From Chloranthus sessilifolius (lineage: Eukaryota; Streptophyta; Magnoliopsida; Chloranthales; Chloranthaceae), in assembly GCA_021018995.1 (NCBI GenBank), contig CM037585.1:63800646-63864645 (forward strand): a DNA stretch of 64,000 nt, read 5' to 3'. The notes beneath the pieces were generated by a model that was not told the origin of the DNA, did not search any database, and saw only the letters and a list, made by a program, of their open reading frames with translations. How positions within the stretch are numbered: the first letter of the stretch is position 1; each line of letters starts with the position of its first letter. The position numbers and the translations under genes are program-made. Below, in pieces: positions 33,630 to 44,359 of the stretch.

Positions 33630-34280
33630 GGTCAGGAATAGATGACAGATCATATCCATAAGCATGGCCTCGTGGAAATCCAACCTCCAGTTCGTATAAT
33701 TCATCTGTCGATCAAATTCTGCCATAGTGACCACATCGTTGTGTGAGGCAAATAGCGGCTAAGATGGAAACTGCTGGGGTGGAGGCATCTAAGGTTGTGC
33801 AGTAGGTTCTGTTTGAGTTGGCTCATCTTGGGCTTAGTCGACAGCATAATGATAGTGCCAGTCTAGGACACTCTTCTTCAACTTCTGGTAGCTCAAATTC
33901 CAATCCTTGAGTCAATACCTCTTGACATTATCGGACCATTGTTGCTCATTCGGTGATATCTCATAATCGTCTCCATCATCCTCATATTTCGCGATCATTC
34001 AGATATGAGGGGGGCCTAGGGCATCAATTTCAATGGTTTCTTTTTCGTATCCAACATCTTATCACAGGCATATTTCATCCCCTCCCAAACCACTTCCAGT
34101 GCGCTAAACCATCAATCCTCAAAAGTTGCATACAAAGCTTGTTGAAACACCCCTACCCTTCGCATCCCACCATGCAGTGGGTTGATCCCTTCGTGGAGGT
34201 GGGGGTTCGATCTTTTGCTTCTTTGAAGCCTTGACCATTGAAGTTGGGGTTTTGGAAGCAAGCTTCTTCCGAGGTGCCAT
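33630..34280 (-). pseudogene. Broken gene of unknown family next to J LTR
   Basis: Start ATG at 34280 (minus) reads MAPRKKLASKTPTSMVKASK with a very basic N-terminus, then IEPPPPRRDQPTAWWDAKG. After a frame change it continues DNVKRY, LKDWNLSYQKLKKSVLDWHY, AVD, QTEPTAQP, MPPPQQFPS, and TMAEFDRQMNYTNWRLDFHE, stopping at the LTR of J. The internal stops TGA, TAA, TAG, TAG are each one C-to-T change from CGA, CAA, CAG, CAG. I do not recognise the family. A gag-like or accessory retroelement protein, or a captured host gene, is possible. It is cut by J's insertion. Confidence 0.5.
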
Positions 34281-34464
34281 GCAGGGAATAAAGAAATTCG
34301 AATTTAAATGGAAGTTACCTAGTTTTGGTGCGAATGCAAGAATGAAAGAAATAGGAGTACTCGTGGTTCTTGAAGAGAATGTTGCAAGTTCTCGCGAAAG
34401 AAAGGAGAAAAAGCCCTAATTTTTTAGGTGGGGTCGTGCGAATGAAGAGAAATGGCACTTTGTT

Positions 34465-34474
34465 CATATATATA
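34465..34474 (-). promoter_or_regulatory. TATA box of the unknown gene (copy 1)
   Basis: TATATATATG on the minus strand, about 185 bp upstream of the ATG at 34280 and just downstream of the CTCGAG array at 34486-34640. Copy 2 has the same box near 36372-36382. Confidence 0.5.
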
Positions 34475-34485
34475 CTATCACAATC

Positions 34486-34640
34486 GCTTGAGCAAAAACC
34501 AAATTTGCTCGAGTGAATTCTAAATTACACAGAGCCAGTCAAAAAATCACTCGAGCGACTTTCAAATTCGCTCGAGCGGATTTTGTTCTGAAGGTTTCAC
34601 TCGAGCGGTTTTGCAATTCGCTCGAGCAAATTCTTCAGGT
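34486..34640. promoter_or_regulatory. CTCGAG palindrome array
   Basis: Five to six copies of CGCTCGAGCG or close variants in 155 bp, upstream of the TATA box. The second copy (36395-36545) has the same spacing with some CG lost to TG/CA. Confidence 0.6.
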
Positions 34641-34644
34641 GTCT

Positions 34645-35278
34645 TGGTAGTTAAAACAGTCCATGGACTATTCTCATGGTTTCAAAACCTATTTGTTTAA
34701 CTTCACCTGCACTCAGATTTTTCACAATTATTTTCATTCATCCACCAGCATACTGAATTAAAATTTGAATATTTGATTGCTAATTACAGTGCTATTATAG
34801 AGATTGAACTCCAAATTCTTAAGCGCGACCACCATAGAATGTATTTCCTTGAATGGAAATAACCACAATCTATAACCTTAAATCAAGCATATCTATTCAT
34901 AGAATTTCTAATAACTTTCTTCTTAGTTTGCACTACCAAGGATGTAATTGAAATTTGGTCCATGGTATACGAGTCTTTTGGAGACTCAGTCTCCCAATAC
35001 ACCTAAATTTTGCAATATGTAATGACTGTAATAAAACTGAATTATGTCGGCAACCACATTAAAGGAGAAAGTACTACAATGGAATAACTAAAATTGTGAA
35101 ACATCTAGCAATTACATTGAAAGGAGCAATTGCTATAGCAAAATGACTAAGTTGGGACATCAGCCCACCGGGCTCTCTAATATCTTTACATTTTACATGA
35201 CTAGTCGACACATCGTTGAATTTTCATTCCCTTAGTACATAAATACCCTTAAAATTTTAATGAACTTCAATAAAAAAG
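34645..35278. other. No gene seen; 3' flank of K pol
   Basis: AT-rich sequence between the K stop and the CTCGAG array. I could not identify an LTR start or polypurine tract here, so the 3' end of K is unresolved. Confidence 0.45.
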
Positions 35279-35686
35279 ATGTGGGTACTGGTCGCAAATA
35301 TCTACTTCGCATTCCCAAGTGACTTCAGCAGTTGAGTGATTTTGCCACCTCACTAGCATGAGTGGAATCCACTTGGTCCGCAAGGTCTACTCCTTACGGT
35401 CCAAAATTTGTATCCGTTCTTTCGTTACAATCAAATCTTCTTGGAGTTCGATGGGTTGGTAGTCCAAGACATGAGTCGGGTCCTTCACGTGCTTTCACAA
35501 CATTGATACATGGAACACATTGTGCATACTCGATAGTTGTGGCGGCAAAGAAATCCGATATCCCACTTCGCCGACCTGGCCAAGTATCTCAAAGGGTCCA
35601 ACATAGCGTAGACTTAGCTTTCCACGCCTTTCGAAATGCATTACGCCTTTAGTCGGCGAAATCATGATGAAAACGTGGTCCGCATT

Positions 35687-35779
35687 CTGAAAAGAATGCG
35701 CAGTGTTAGTATCGTATATGTATATGTATATACATATATATAGCAGAAAATTGGAAGTAAGTAATCCTATCAAGTTTAC
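35687..35779 (-). other. 93-bp GT-AG intron-like insertion in K integrase
   Basis: On the minus strand it starts GTAAAC and ends TTTTCAG, is AT-rich with TATATG/TATACA repeats, and has TACTAAC about 20 nt before the AG, matching the branch-site consensus. Removing it joins VEFQ to NADHVF in frame, exactly like the uninterrupted QIGNHVF of element J. The exon end TTTCAG is repeated at the intron end, as expected of a duplication-type origin. Confidence 0.7.
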
Positions 35780-35977
35780 CTGAAACTCGACATTTGTCCT
35801 TTTGAGGTCGGCATAGTTCTTTTGTCGGCTCTACGCAACCCTCAATCTTTACCGAATCAACTGGATTGCTTCGGTTGTATTTTCAATGATTTCCAAACCT
35901 AAAATGAGTTTCTCACTGACTTCTTCCCAATTAAGTGGAGACTTGCATCTCCGACCATACAATGCCTCGAATGGCAC

Positions 35978-36122
35978 CATTCCAATGCTCGCCTGATAAC
36001 TATTATTATAAGCGAACTAGATCAGGGGTAGATGCTTGTCCCATGATCCTTGGAAATCTAGCATACAAGCCTGAAGCATGTCTTCAATTATCTGGTTCAC
36101 CCTTTCGGTTTGCCTATCGGTC
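35978..36122 (-). repeat. Integrase segment duplicate, copy 1
   Basis: About 145 bp encoding RVNQIIEDMLQACMLDFQGS and WDKHLPLIEFAYNN, repeated at 36546-36684 on the other side of the inserted promoter segment. Confidence 0.85.
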
Positions 36123-36545
36123 TTTCGCTTCTTTGAAGCCTTGACCATTGAAGTTGGGGTTTTGGAAGCAAGCTTCTTCCGAGGTGCCATGCAAGGAATA
36201 AAGAAATTCAAATTTAAATGGAAGTTACCTAGTTTTGGTGCGAATGCAAGAATGAAAGAAATAGGAGTACTCGTGGTTCTTGAAGAGAATGTGGCAAGTT
36301 CTCGCGAAAGGAAGGAGAAAAAGCCCTAATTTTCGAGGTGGGGTCGTGCGAATGAAGAGAAATGGCACTTTGTTCATATATATACTGTCACAGTCGCTCA
36401 AGCAAAAACCAAATTCGCTTCAGTGAATTCTAAATTACACAGAGCCAGTCAAAAAGTCGTTTGAGCAACTTTCAAATTCGCTCGAGCAAATTTTGTTCTG
36501 AAGGTTTCACTCGAGCAGTTTTGCAATTTGCTCGAGCGAATTCTT
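36121..36545 (-). repeat. Promoter plus gene-start segment, copy 2, inserted in K integrase
   Basis: Nearly identical to 34214-34644. Its ATG (minus, near 36190) opens a frame that runs MAPRKK..KASKK directly into integrase (DRQTERVNQIIEDM) in phase. The junctions show short shared bases (TCTT, TTCC), pointing to repair-mediated copying rather than transposition. Confidence 0.85.
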
Positions 36546-37440
36546 CCAATGCTCGCCTGATAACTATTATAAGCGAACTCGATCAGGGGTAGATGCTTGT
36601 CTCATGATCCTTGAAAATCGAGCATACAAGCCTGAAGCATGTCTTCAATTATCTGGTTCACCCTTTCGATTTGCCTATCGGTCTGAGGGTAAAATGTCAA
36701 ACTGAAATCTAGCCTGGAACCCATTCCTTCTTGGAAAAGTTACCAAAACTGTGAGGTGTACAGTGGGTCTCTGTCTAAAACGATGCTGACAGGGATGTCG
36801 TACAGTCTGACAATCTCCTTGAGGTATAACTCTATAAGCTGGGTGGCTATATACCTCATGTTGTATGGTCGAAAGTCGACGGACTTGGTCAATTGATCAA
36901 TGATAACCCAGATAGCATTTTTCCCTTTCACTTTCTCGGTAATCCAAGAATGAAGTCCATGGATATAGCTTCCCATTTCCACTTCGATATTGGCAAGGGG
37001 TGCAATAAACCTAAAGGGTTTTGATGGTCCAGTTTTACTTATTGACAAACTAGGCATTTCGATACGTACTCTGCGACCTCTTTGTTCAAACCTCTCTACC
37101 AAAAGTTCTTTTTTAGATCCTGCGTACATCTTGGTACTCCTAGGGTGGATGGCATACTTCGACTTGTGAGCTTCCTCTAGGATTGTGTGTCGAAGATCTA
37201 AGTTGATCAGTATGCACATTCGGCCTCTGAATAGCAATGATCTATGTGCCCTCCCTGATGGAGAAATCAGGTCGATTCCCACTAATAACATCATGTCTAA
37301 TGGCCATGAGGTCCTCATCGATCATTTGTAGATCACGGATGTTTTCAAAGAGTGTTGATTGAATAATAATGTTAGCCATCAAGGCTCCAGAATCCTTAAT
37401 GTCGAAACTTGTGTCGCATAAGGCCAAATCTTCAAGCAAT
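36546..37440 (-). pseudogene. Element K integrase core
   Basis: Minus strand: spacer and zinc domain (HTILEEAHKSKYAIHPRSTKMY, Cys part frameshifted), SMDFILGLP with the first catalytic Asp, AIWVIIDQLTKSVDF, IATQLIELYLKEIVRLYDIPVSIVLDRDP with the second Asp, and RQIERVNQIIEDM with the Glu. All three catalytic residues are present, but in broken frames. It ends in the duplicate integrase segment 36546-36684. Confidence 0.82.
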
Positions 37441-38060
37441 CGCTATCGGTGTATTCTCGTGATGAGATGTGACAACTGAGTAGAGGACTTTCAACTTAGA
37501 GTGTCTGCCATAACATTGGCTTTTCCATGGTGGTATTGAATGGAACAATTGTAATCTTTAAGAAATTTCATCCATCTTCTCTGCCTTAGGTTCAAATCTT
37601 TTTGCGTGAAAAGATACGTGAGACTCTTATGATCGGTGAATATTTTGAATGTCTCACCGTAGAGGTAATTCCTCTAGATCTTCAAGGCAAAAATGATTGC
37701 TGGCAGTTCAAGATCATGAGTCGGATAATTCTTCTCATGATCTTTCATCTGTCGTGAACTGTAGGCAATGACCCATTCATTTTGGTTAAGTACATTGCCC
37801 AATCCGCTATGTGATACATCACTGAACACCACAAAACCTCCATTGCCTGACGGTATGGCAAGCACTGGCACGGTGGTTAGCTTCTTCTTGAGCTCCTGAA
37901 AGCTTTTTTCACACCGTTCGGTCCACTCAAACTTGGCATTCTTTCTTGTGAGTTGCGTGAGTGGTCCCATAATCTTGGAGAAGCCTCCTATGAATCTCTG
38001 GTAATAACCAGCAAAACTAAGGAAGCTACGAACTTCTATCACTATCTTGGTTGCTCCCAT
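37441..38060 (-). pseudogene. Element K RNase H
   Basis: Minus strand: [87 protein letters not shown], then after one stop [20 protein letters not shown] and [14 protein letters not shown]. Catalytic Asp, Glu and Asp are conserved. This is the best preserved enzyme of the K/J pair. Confidence 0.86.
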
Positions 38061-38714
38061 TTTATGATAGCTTCGATCTTAGCTAGGTCGACTGTTATGC
38101 CTACTTTAGAGACGACATGCCCCAAGAAGCTCACTTGCTCTAACCAGAACTCACACTTGCTCAGTTTTGCATACAGTCGGTGATCACGAAGTGTCTGGAG
38201 AGTGATGCATAAGTGTTGCTCGTGATCTTCTCTTGTCTTCAAATAGATGAGGATGTCATCTATGAAGACAACCACACATTTGTCGAGGTGTAGTTTGAAC
38301 ACTATGTTCATCAGATCCATAAATGACTCTAGTGTGTTTGTCAGCCCAAAAAGCATCACCAAAAACTCATAATGACCATATCTCGTTTAGAATGCAGTTT
38401 TCAAGATGTCTTCGATTTTAATCTTCAATTGATGGTAGCTTGATCTCAAGTCAATCTTCAAAAAGTACTTTTTCCGTTGAAGTTGATCAAAGAGATCATA
38501 GATTCAATGTAGTGGATAATGTTTCTAGATTGTTAGCTTGTTCAATTGACGGTAGTAGATACAGAGCCTCATCAAACCGTCTTTCTTCCTAACAAACAGA
38601 CTTGGTGCTTCCCATGGAGAGACACTGGGTCTAATGAACCCCTTGTCTAACAGCTCTTGTAGTTGCTCCTTGAGCTCCTTTAATTCTGTTGGCACCATAT
38701 GATACGGTACCTTT
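38061..38714 (-). pseudogene. Element K reverse transcriptase, 5' end cut by H
   Basis: Minus strand: [95 protein letters not shown] with intact FIDD (38255-38266), then [21 protein letters not shown]. Three stops lie in the 5' third. The upstream end coincides with the LTR of H at 38715, so H inserted here. The rest of K is not seen beyond H, because I follows. Confidence 0.85.
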
Positions 38715-40894
38715 TATAGACACCCCTATTTTGCCCTCTCGGAATATACAAATTTTTTTGGTCAACCTTTGATCTCATAACCCTGATATAGGACCATGCA
38801 CTGAAACAATAGTACATGGCTGAGCACAGGATGAAATAATAGCTCTGTGGCTCAGGTCCCGACTTAGGGAGACTATATACTAAAATAATAGTATATAGTC
38901 GAAATGCAGGCTGAAACAATAGTCTAACATTTCAGACCCGGCCCGGACCCGAACGACCCCGAATTAAGCGCTTAAAACCAAGCGCGTAATTCGATTGCAC
39001 GCCAAACCACAAATGCACAATCAGTCACTTCTCAAACTAGACTTCCTTTCCCCAGACCAACTCGAGACTTGATCATGTGCCTGAGACCAGACGCGCGATC
39101 GAATTGAGCACTTCATCACCGGCGTGCAATTGGCCTATGCCTGGCCTAGCCTCATTGTCCTTGATCCCTAAGTTTCCTCAATTAAATGCTTCGAAAGTGG
39201 TGCTTAATTGGATTGCGCACCTCAAAATTAGTGCGCAATTAGTTCTAACGTTATTACGACTAGGAAACTCACTGAGCAAGTCAGTCGGTCGCTCACTAAG
39301 TCGGTGACCGACTCAAAGCGATTAAGCGCTGTGAAACTAGCACGTAATTCAATTAAACTCCTGGAAAAGTGCACGTAATTGAAGAAAAATCTATAAAATC
39401 TTTTTTTAATTTTGACTAAAATAAAAAGAGATGAAGAGAGACACAAAACAATGAGAGAGAACGAAATTTTTTTGGGATTTCAAAACCAGAGAACTCCGAG
39501 GACAAACCCATAAAGCAATCTAGTCATGATTTCGAGATTCAAGCGTAGAATCTTCGAGAATTCTCTATGCGGCCCCGGTCCTAGGTAAAAACCTTGGTTT
39601 TAGACCTAGGATATTTTTTTCTCTAAGTTTTAATTATTAGTTTTTCTTAATTTTCAGTCCAAGATCGTAGCACCCTTTTTTAGACTGCAAATATTTTATA
39701 TCTGGTTCTAATTCTCGAAATTCAGAACCGGTTCTTAATCTGATGGTCTAATTTACCGACCCTAGGCTTTAATTCCGTTCTAAAATCTCAATTTCCAGCC
39801 CTATCATTAATTTTTGGTTCTAGATCTTAGACTCTAGAACCAGCCCTTAATCATACGGTCTAATTTTTTGATTTTGGACTCGAATTCAGTCCTAAAAATT
39901 TTAATTTTAATTTTAATTTTAATTTTAATTTTAATTCCCAATTTTAATATCTCCAAAAATTCTAAATATTAATTTTAGCTTCTATAATTTTAGTTTCACA
40001 ATTTAATTCATAATTATTACTCCAAAATCGACTCTAAAAAGCTTAAAATATTATTTTACGGTCTAAAATCTAATTTATCTTTAATCTCAATCACCCGATT
40101 TGCCCAAGGGAGGTTACGGAGGGTACTCGGGAACGAGGCCAATCCTCCTTAGCATAGCGGGCCCAAACCCCCTTTTTCTTAGAATTCTAGAATTAATTAA
40201 TCGCTTTTCTTATTTTTTTAGTATAATTAACTAGTAAATTTATTTTATTACAGCATAATTAATTAATTAAGTAATTAGATTTTAGTATGATTGATTAATT
40301 TCTTTAAATCAGATCGTAATTGGTTAATTTCTTGCTTTAATTAGAATTTAGTATGATTAATTTCATTACTTTAATTAGAATCTAGTATGATTAATTCATT
40401 GCTTTAATTAGATTTTTAGTATAGTTAATTTATTGCTTTAATTAGAATTTTAATAAAATTAGTTTATTTATTTTAATTAGATTTTTAATAAAATCAGTTT
40501 ATTTGTTTAATTAAATTTTAATAAAATTAATTCCTTTGCTTAAATTAGAGTTTTAGTAAAATTAGTTTTCTATTTCAATTAGAATTCTGGTAGGACTATT
40601 ATAATTGCTTTAGTTAAGATTTCAATACAATTAGTATACTTGATTTAATTAGAATTCCAATACAATTAGCATACTTGCCCAATTTGAATTTTAGTACAAT
40701 TAGCATGCTTGAATTAATTAGAGTTTCACCAAAACTACTACATGTGCACTCCTAGTACAATTAGGAAATCTGATCACAATTAGACTTCTAATGGGATTAG
40801 GAGACTAAAATTAATCGGACTTCTAGTAGTATTAGGACACTAAATTAATTAGAATTCTAATGAGATTAAGAAACTAAATTAATTAGACTCCTAA
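38715..40894 (+). repeat. 5' LTR of H, 3'-truncated
   Basis: Homologous to 50963-53028. Contains repeated GCGCAATT/AATTRAGCGC motifs (38960-39390), a TTTTAA microsatellite (39898-39936, about two units in the partner), and a long AT-rich part with degenerate TTAATTAGAATTTTAGTA repeats (40190-40890). Homology stops at CCTAATAG (about 40894). Confidence 0.82.
39898..39936 (+). repeat. TTTTAA microsatellite
   Basis: About six tandem TTTTAA units. The partner LTR has about two units near 52074, so the array changed length after insertion. Confidence 0.85.
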
Positions 40895-42039
40895 TAGAAT
40901 GTGAGATTTTGATGGTACCGATACATGGCGAAGAGCTCAATTATGGCATCCCATATCCCTCTGAGAAAAAGATTGTTACTCATCCCTTTTGGGAAACATT
41001 ACATACAAACTATTTCTCATATCACTGAGCCTTACCCCCCTCTTCTATTTTTATTTTTGGACAATAAATCAGAAGCCTTGCAGGATGCTCCTAGAAATGA
41101 AACTGAAAACTGATGAATGATGATTGATGCAATCACCTACTATACCCATCATACTTCTGCCTAATAACTACGGGATATGATGACCACCACCCTAGGATAG
41201 ACTCCTGTATACAACTGACCTAATCAAAGAGACCTCCCCGGTTCGATGACAGCACCAATCAACTTTTTCTTCAAAACTAACTCACCAAATACTCATGACT
41301 GCTTATAGACCCAAAGTGCTCATCTCGAAACCCAGAAAAGCTCCATTGCATCTTGACGCTAGGACATTTTTTGGATTAGAAGAAGAACCCTATCAGAAGC
41401 GCTGACTTGTCCACCAAGAAAATGAAGAACGACGAAGTTACCGCCTGAAAAGTGCTACTGAAGATACCATACTGCCAATCCTACCATGCTCTTACACTAG
41501 GGCATTTTTATTTTTATTGTTTTATTGTCATTATTTCTATCGTAGCTATTTGCTTTCCCTGTTGTATTATTTTTATTTAAAAAAAAAAAAAAAAAAAGCA
41601 CATATCCATCATTTGCTACCAAACTCCGGTCTGAGACACTACTGACAGCATTACTCTCGCATGTGCAGCTACGAATCAACCTTCAACTATCACCAGGCCA
41701 GCTCAGGAACCATCCAAGTCCTAATGACAATCGATGGCGCTAAAGCAACTAATAAAAAGTAAAAGTAGATGCAAGAGGTAACTAAAGAAATGAGCCAATC
41801 AGGTACATCTAAACCAAAACTTTTTATATATGTCAAAATCTTTTTATTTCTTTTTACACTTATCACCAAGGGCATCCCCCCTATATATACAACACAAACA
41901 TATCATGAATACAAAAATACACGCATGCACCCCTACTCCCTATGCTATTGCTAGGATGGCCGAGCACTGCTGTCCCCAATATCATCAGCTCGGAGATCTG
42001 TAGACTAGTCCTCTGAAAACACAATCCTAGCACCTGGAG
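40895..42039. other. H interior left of the PMD gene
   Basis: No gag or pol. It holds an A-tract (41579-41597) and an inverted GGGCAT..CCC block near 41871 that recurs at 46850 and 48048 and may mark the 3' end of antisense transcripts. Otherwise nothing recognised. Confidence 0.45.
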
Positions 42040-42904
42040 TCCTCGGAATCTCTAGATGACAAGGCCCTGCCACAAAACCCCCCTCACTCACCTGACTAGC
42101 AAATCGCCTCGATCACGAATGAGGAGGATACCTCGCAAGAACCTCACGAACAACAGAATCCTCACGAGCATCACCCCTGACACGATCATGGGACGTGTGA
42201 CGAGACTGCCCTGCCGAGGAACCCATAGCCCTCGACTCCGACCCACCAAGCTGAAGAGCCAGCCTATGTATCCCCCGCTCACTCCTGCCAAATGATACTG
42301 CAGCTGATCTAGGGTCACCTGCGACTCTGCCCGCATTGTCCGACGCGTTGCCTCTAATGCCTCAGTCTGAGTCCTCTATGCAGCCATCATCTCGACAAAC
42401 AAGCCATCACGACTCTGCAGCTCCCCAAGGATCCATCTCACCTCGGGAGTGACACGCGCTCGCACCGCCTATAGACTTGCCTCCTCAAGCTAATGAACCT
42501 GCATAACCACACCTAGTCAAAACTGACATATATATGAACAAAAAAAGAAACTTGGAAAAGGAAAGAATTATACCAGATCTAGCCTCTCCTTCAGAAGTCG
42601 CCCAACCGTTTCAGCAATCACTGGATCAGCAGGAGGCACAGAAGGAATAGTGAATGTAGGCGGTTATAACAGGAACAAACAAATACATCAGAAAAATACT
42701 ATAATAATAAATAAACTACAAACACAATAACTAAAACATACTAGAGTAGGGATAGGAACATACACCTGAGGGAGAGCCTCAGGAGCAGAGTTCAGAACAG
42801 CCTGCACAAAGAACCAAACAAACCATCACAAGACATGTCAGAACAAAATAAAGATGAAATAACCTAAACAGAATCACGCCACATCAAAACTAAAAAAAAA
42901 AAAC

Positions 42905-43075
42905 TATACTTAACTCTCCGGGCGTAGAGTGGCAGTAGTCGCCTCCCTCGCCTGAAGATCCTCGGCAACCCGACGCTGAAATACCGTATGATATTAGTAA
43001 GCTACTAAGAAAGCGAAACAATGACACTCAGCAAACTAATGCAATTACATAAACAAGATAAAAGATTGAATGGAA
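42905..43075 (-). pseudogene. PMD gene, further small exon remnants
   Basis: Short GC-richer islands (around 42910-42980 and 43080-43135) within AT-rich sequence have the same Arg/Glu/Ala reading as the coiled-coil exons. Boundaries are not resolved. Confidence 0.35.
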
Positions 43076-43138
43076 CTTACCCAATGATCTAGCTTGGCCC
43101 GAAGCCCATCGCTGGATTCTCCTGACTAGAGGAAGAAA

Positions 43139-43884
43139 CTAAAGATGGATCGCATGTCGGAATCGGACCTCCAGCAGCGAGCTCGGCTCACTACGAATAA
43201 CAATAAACACATCAGTTGGCAAGCTTATGATGTTAACAATTAACAAAACCATATTTGTAAAGACACTTACCAATCGATCAATCTCAGATCGTAAGCTGGC
43301 CTCCACCTCTCGATCGACCTGCTGCTGACCGCATAATAACTCGATCATTACTGCCTGACGAGCAACCTCGTCCTCCCTCTCAGACTGTTCAAAATAAAAT
43401 AAAATGAGACACTACAATCATGTCAGAATGACCAGAAGACCAAGTCCACATAATACCAAAAAAACTATAAATTAACTCACCAGGAGCCGTCGAGCCTCCA
43501 CCAGTCGAGCCCCCAACTCATCCTCTGCTGCCCTAGCCTGAGCAACCGAGGAGGCTAGGGAGTGCAGCATCTCCTCATCCGGATGAGGAGCACACCCCAT
43601 CCGCTCCATCGCCCTATGGAGGGCGTTCAATGCCCCCTGCACGCTCTCTGTGAGATGGCCCTGCTCCAGCGCAGCCATCCTCTCCCTTAAAGCTGATGTC
43701 GACTCCGGTCGACTGATCGTGAAGGAGCCACTCCCATGGAAGGACGTGTGAAGAGGCACCCACCACCCAATGCACTAAACCACTGCACATACTCCCGGGC
43801 ATCCGCCTCATCACGTGTCCCTATAACCCTGGTCCCTCCAGCTCTAAGATTTGCTATCTGAAGCGCCATCCGCTCTGTAAAATT
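43139..43884 (-). pseudogene. PMD gene, coiled-coil exons
   Basis: Open blocks read MALQIANLRAGGTRVIGTRD, ALRERMAALEQGHLTESVQG, SSVAQARAAEDELGARLVEA and, after an intron-like AT-rich gap (43385-43475), IELLCGQQQVDREVEASLRS. Heptad-like Leu/Ala/Arg/Glu patterns suggest coiled coil. Short AT-rich gaps between blocks are probably further introns. Confidence 0.6.
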
Positions 43885-44099
43885 TTAGCCAAGAGGGCCG
43901 ATCATCCTCTTTGCCACTCTGTGGCGAATCTCTTGAGGGACTCCCCGAGCGAGCCCTAGCTGCCGTACCACCCGAGATGTGTGGATCCTCTCCACCCTCT
44001 CAAAACAATGGACCCATATGTCCACATCAAAGAAGGGCCGTCTAGACTGAATCACTGGCACGTCGGCATCCTCCCTAATGCATACGGCCTCCAAATCAC
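43885..44099 (-). pseudogene. PMD gene exon 4 (end of PMD)
   Basis: Begins VIWRPYALGR on the minus strand. After a stop and a frameshift it gives FDVDIWVHCFERVERIHTSRVVRQL and RGVPQEIRH, matching the VPLICFxIVEWHxPDRVxRQFG end of plant mobile domains. Confidence 0.72.
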
Positions 44100-44194
44100 C
44101 TACAACCAAGCAAAAAAGCTGACCCCTCAATGAAGACTCAAATCCTAAAAGACCGAAACGAAATGAAAGAAAACACACGCATGACGAGCTATAC
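44100..44194 (-). other. PMD gene intron, 95 bp, GT-AG
   Basis: GTATAGC to TTGGTTGTAG on the minus strand, T-rich before the acceptor. Its removal creates the HAGQ-VIWRPY join in phase. The preceding intron (44360-44454) is also 95 bp. Confidence 0.75.
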
Positions 44195-44359
44195 CTGCCC
44201 CGCATGCATATCCTCAAAAAGACCGCGCGTGGTCTGAAGATCTGGAGACCAACGGCGACCCCTCAACACCTCCCTCCACATGTGCATCTGCGAAAACGTG
44301 AACCTCACCTCCAACGGAACCCCCAGACAAAGAAAAGAGTAGTGATCATATGCCCAAAA
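44195..44359 (-). pseudogene. PMD gene exon 3, 165 bp, fully open
   Basis: Bounded on the minus strand by an AG acceptor (..GATCTCTAG) and a GT donor (CAG/GTATAGC). It has 55 codons without a stop. It reads FWAYDHYSFLCLGVP ... FEDMHAGQ, so upstream FLPFLQ joins FWAYDHY and downstream HAGQ joins VIWRPY, both as in PMD proteins. Confidence 0.8.

Larger units (their letters stand above)
34214..34644 (-). repeat. Promoter plus gene-start segment, copy 1 (of two)
   Basis: About 430 bp almost identical to 36121-36545. On the minus strand it contains, in order, GCTCGAGC motifs, a TATA box, a leader with a TTAGGGCTTTTT-like start, and the first ~20 codons of the unknown gene. Here it is in its gene context; copy 2 lies inside K integrase. 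Confidence 0.88.
35279..36122 (-). pseudogene. Element K integrase C-terminus and chromodomain
   Basis: Minus strand: ASIGMVPFEALYGRRCKSPLNW, then YADLKRTNVEFQ, an intron-like insert (35687-35779), NADHVFIMISPTKGVM, GKLSLRYVGPFEILG, YRISLPPQLSSMHNVFHVSML, DPTHVLDYQPIEL. The chromodomain ERIQILDRKE, IPLMLVRW, STAEVTWE, DQYPHLF ends near 35279. Two or three stops, but the overall frame is well preserved. The DDE core lies upstream (36546 onward). Confidence 0.83.
34645..38714 (-). mobile_element. Element K: Tekay/Del-type chromovirus remnant
   Basis: Minus-strand pol fragment from the beginning of RT (38714) through RNase H, integrase and chromodomain (35279). It is interrupted at its RT end by element H and internally rearranged by a 424-bp insertion plus a ~140-bp duplication (35978-36684). 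No LTR was confidently found. Its proteins are clearly related to those of J, in the opposite orientation. Confidence 0.78.

Noticed and set aside
39898..40890. Satellite array in the H LTR
   Set aside because: Apart from the short TTTTAA microsatellite, the TTAATTAGA-type words are irregular and degenerate, not a tandem satellite.
40925..41113. Plus-strand frame of 62 codons at the left of the H interior
   Set aside because: No similarity to gag or any domain; it follows the deletion breakpoint and looks like chance.
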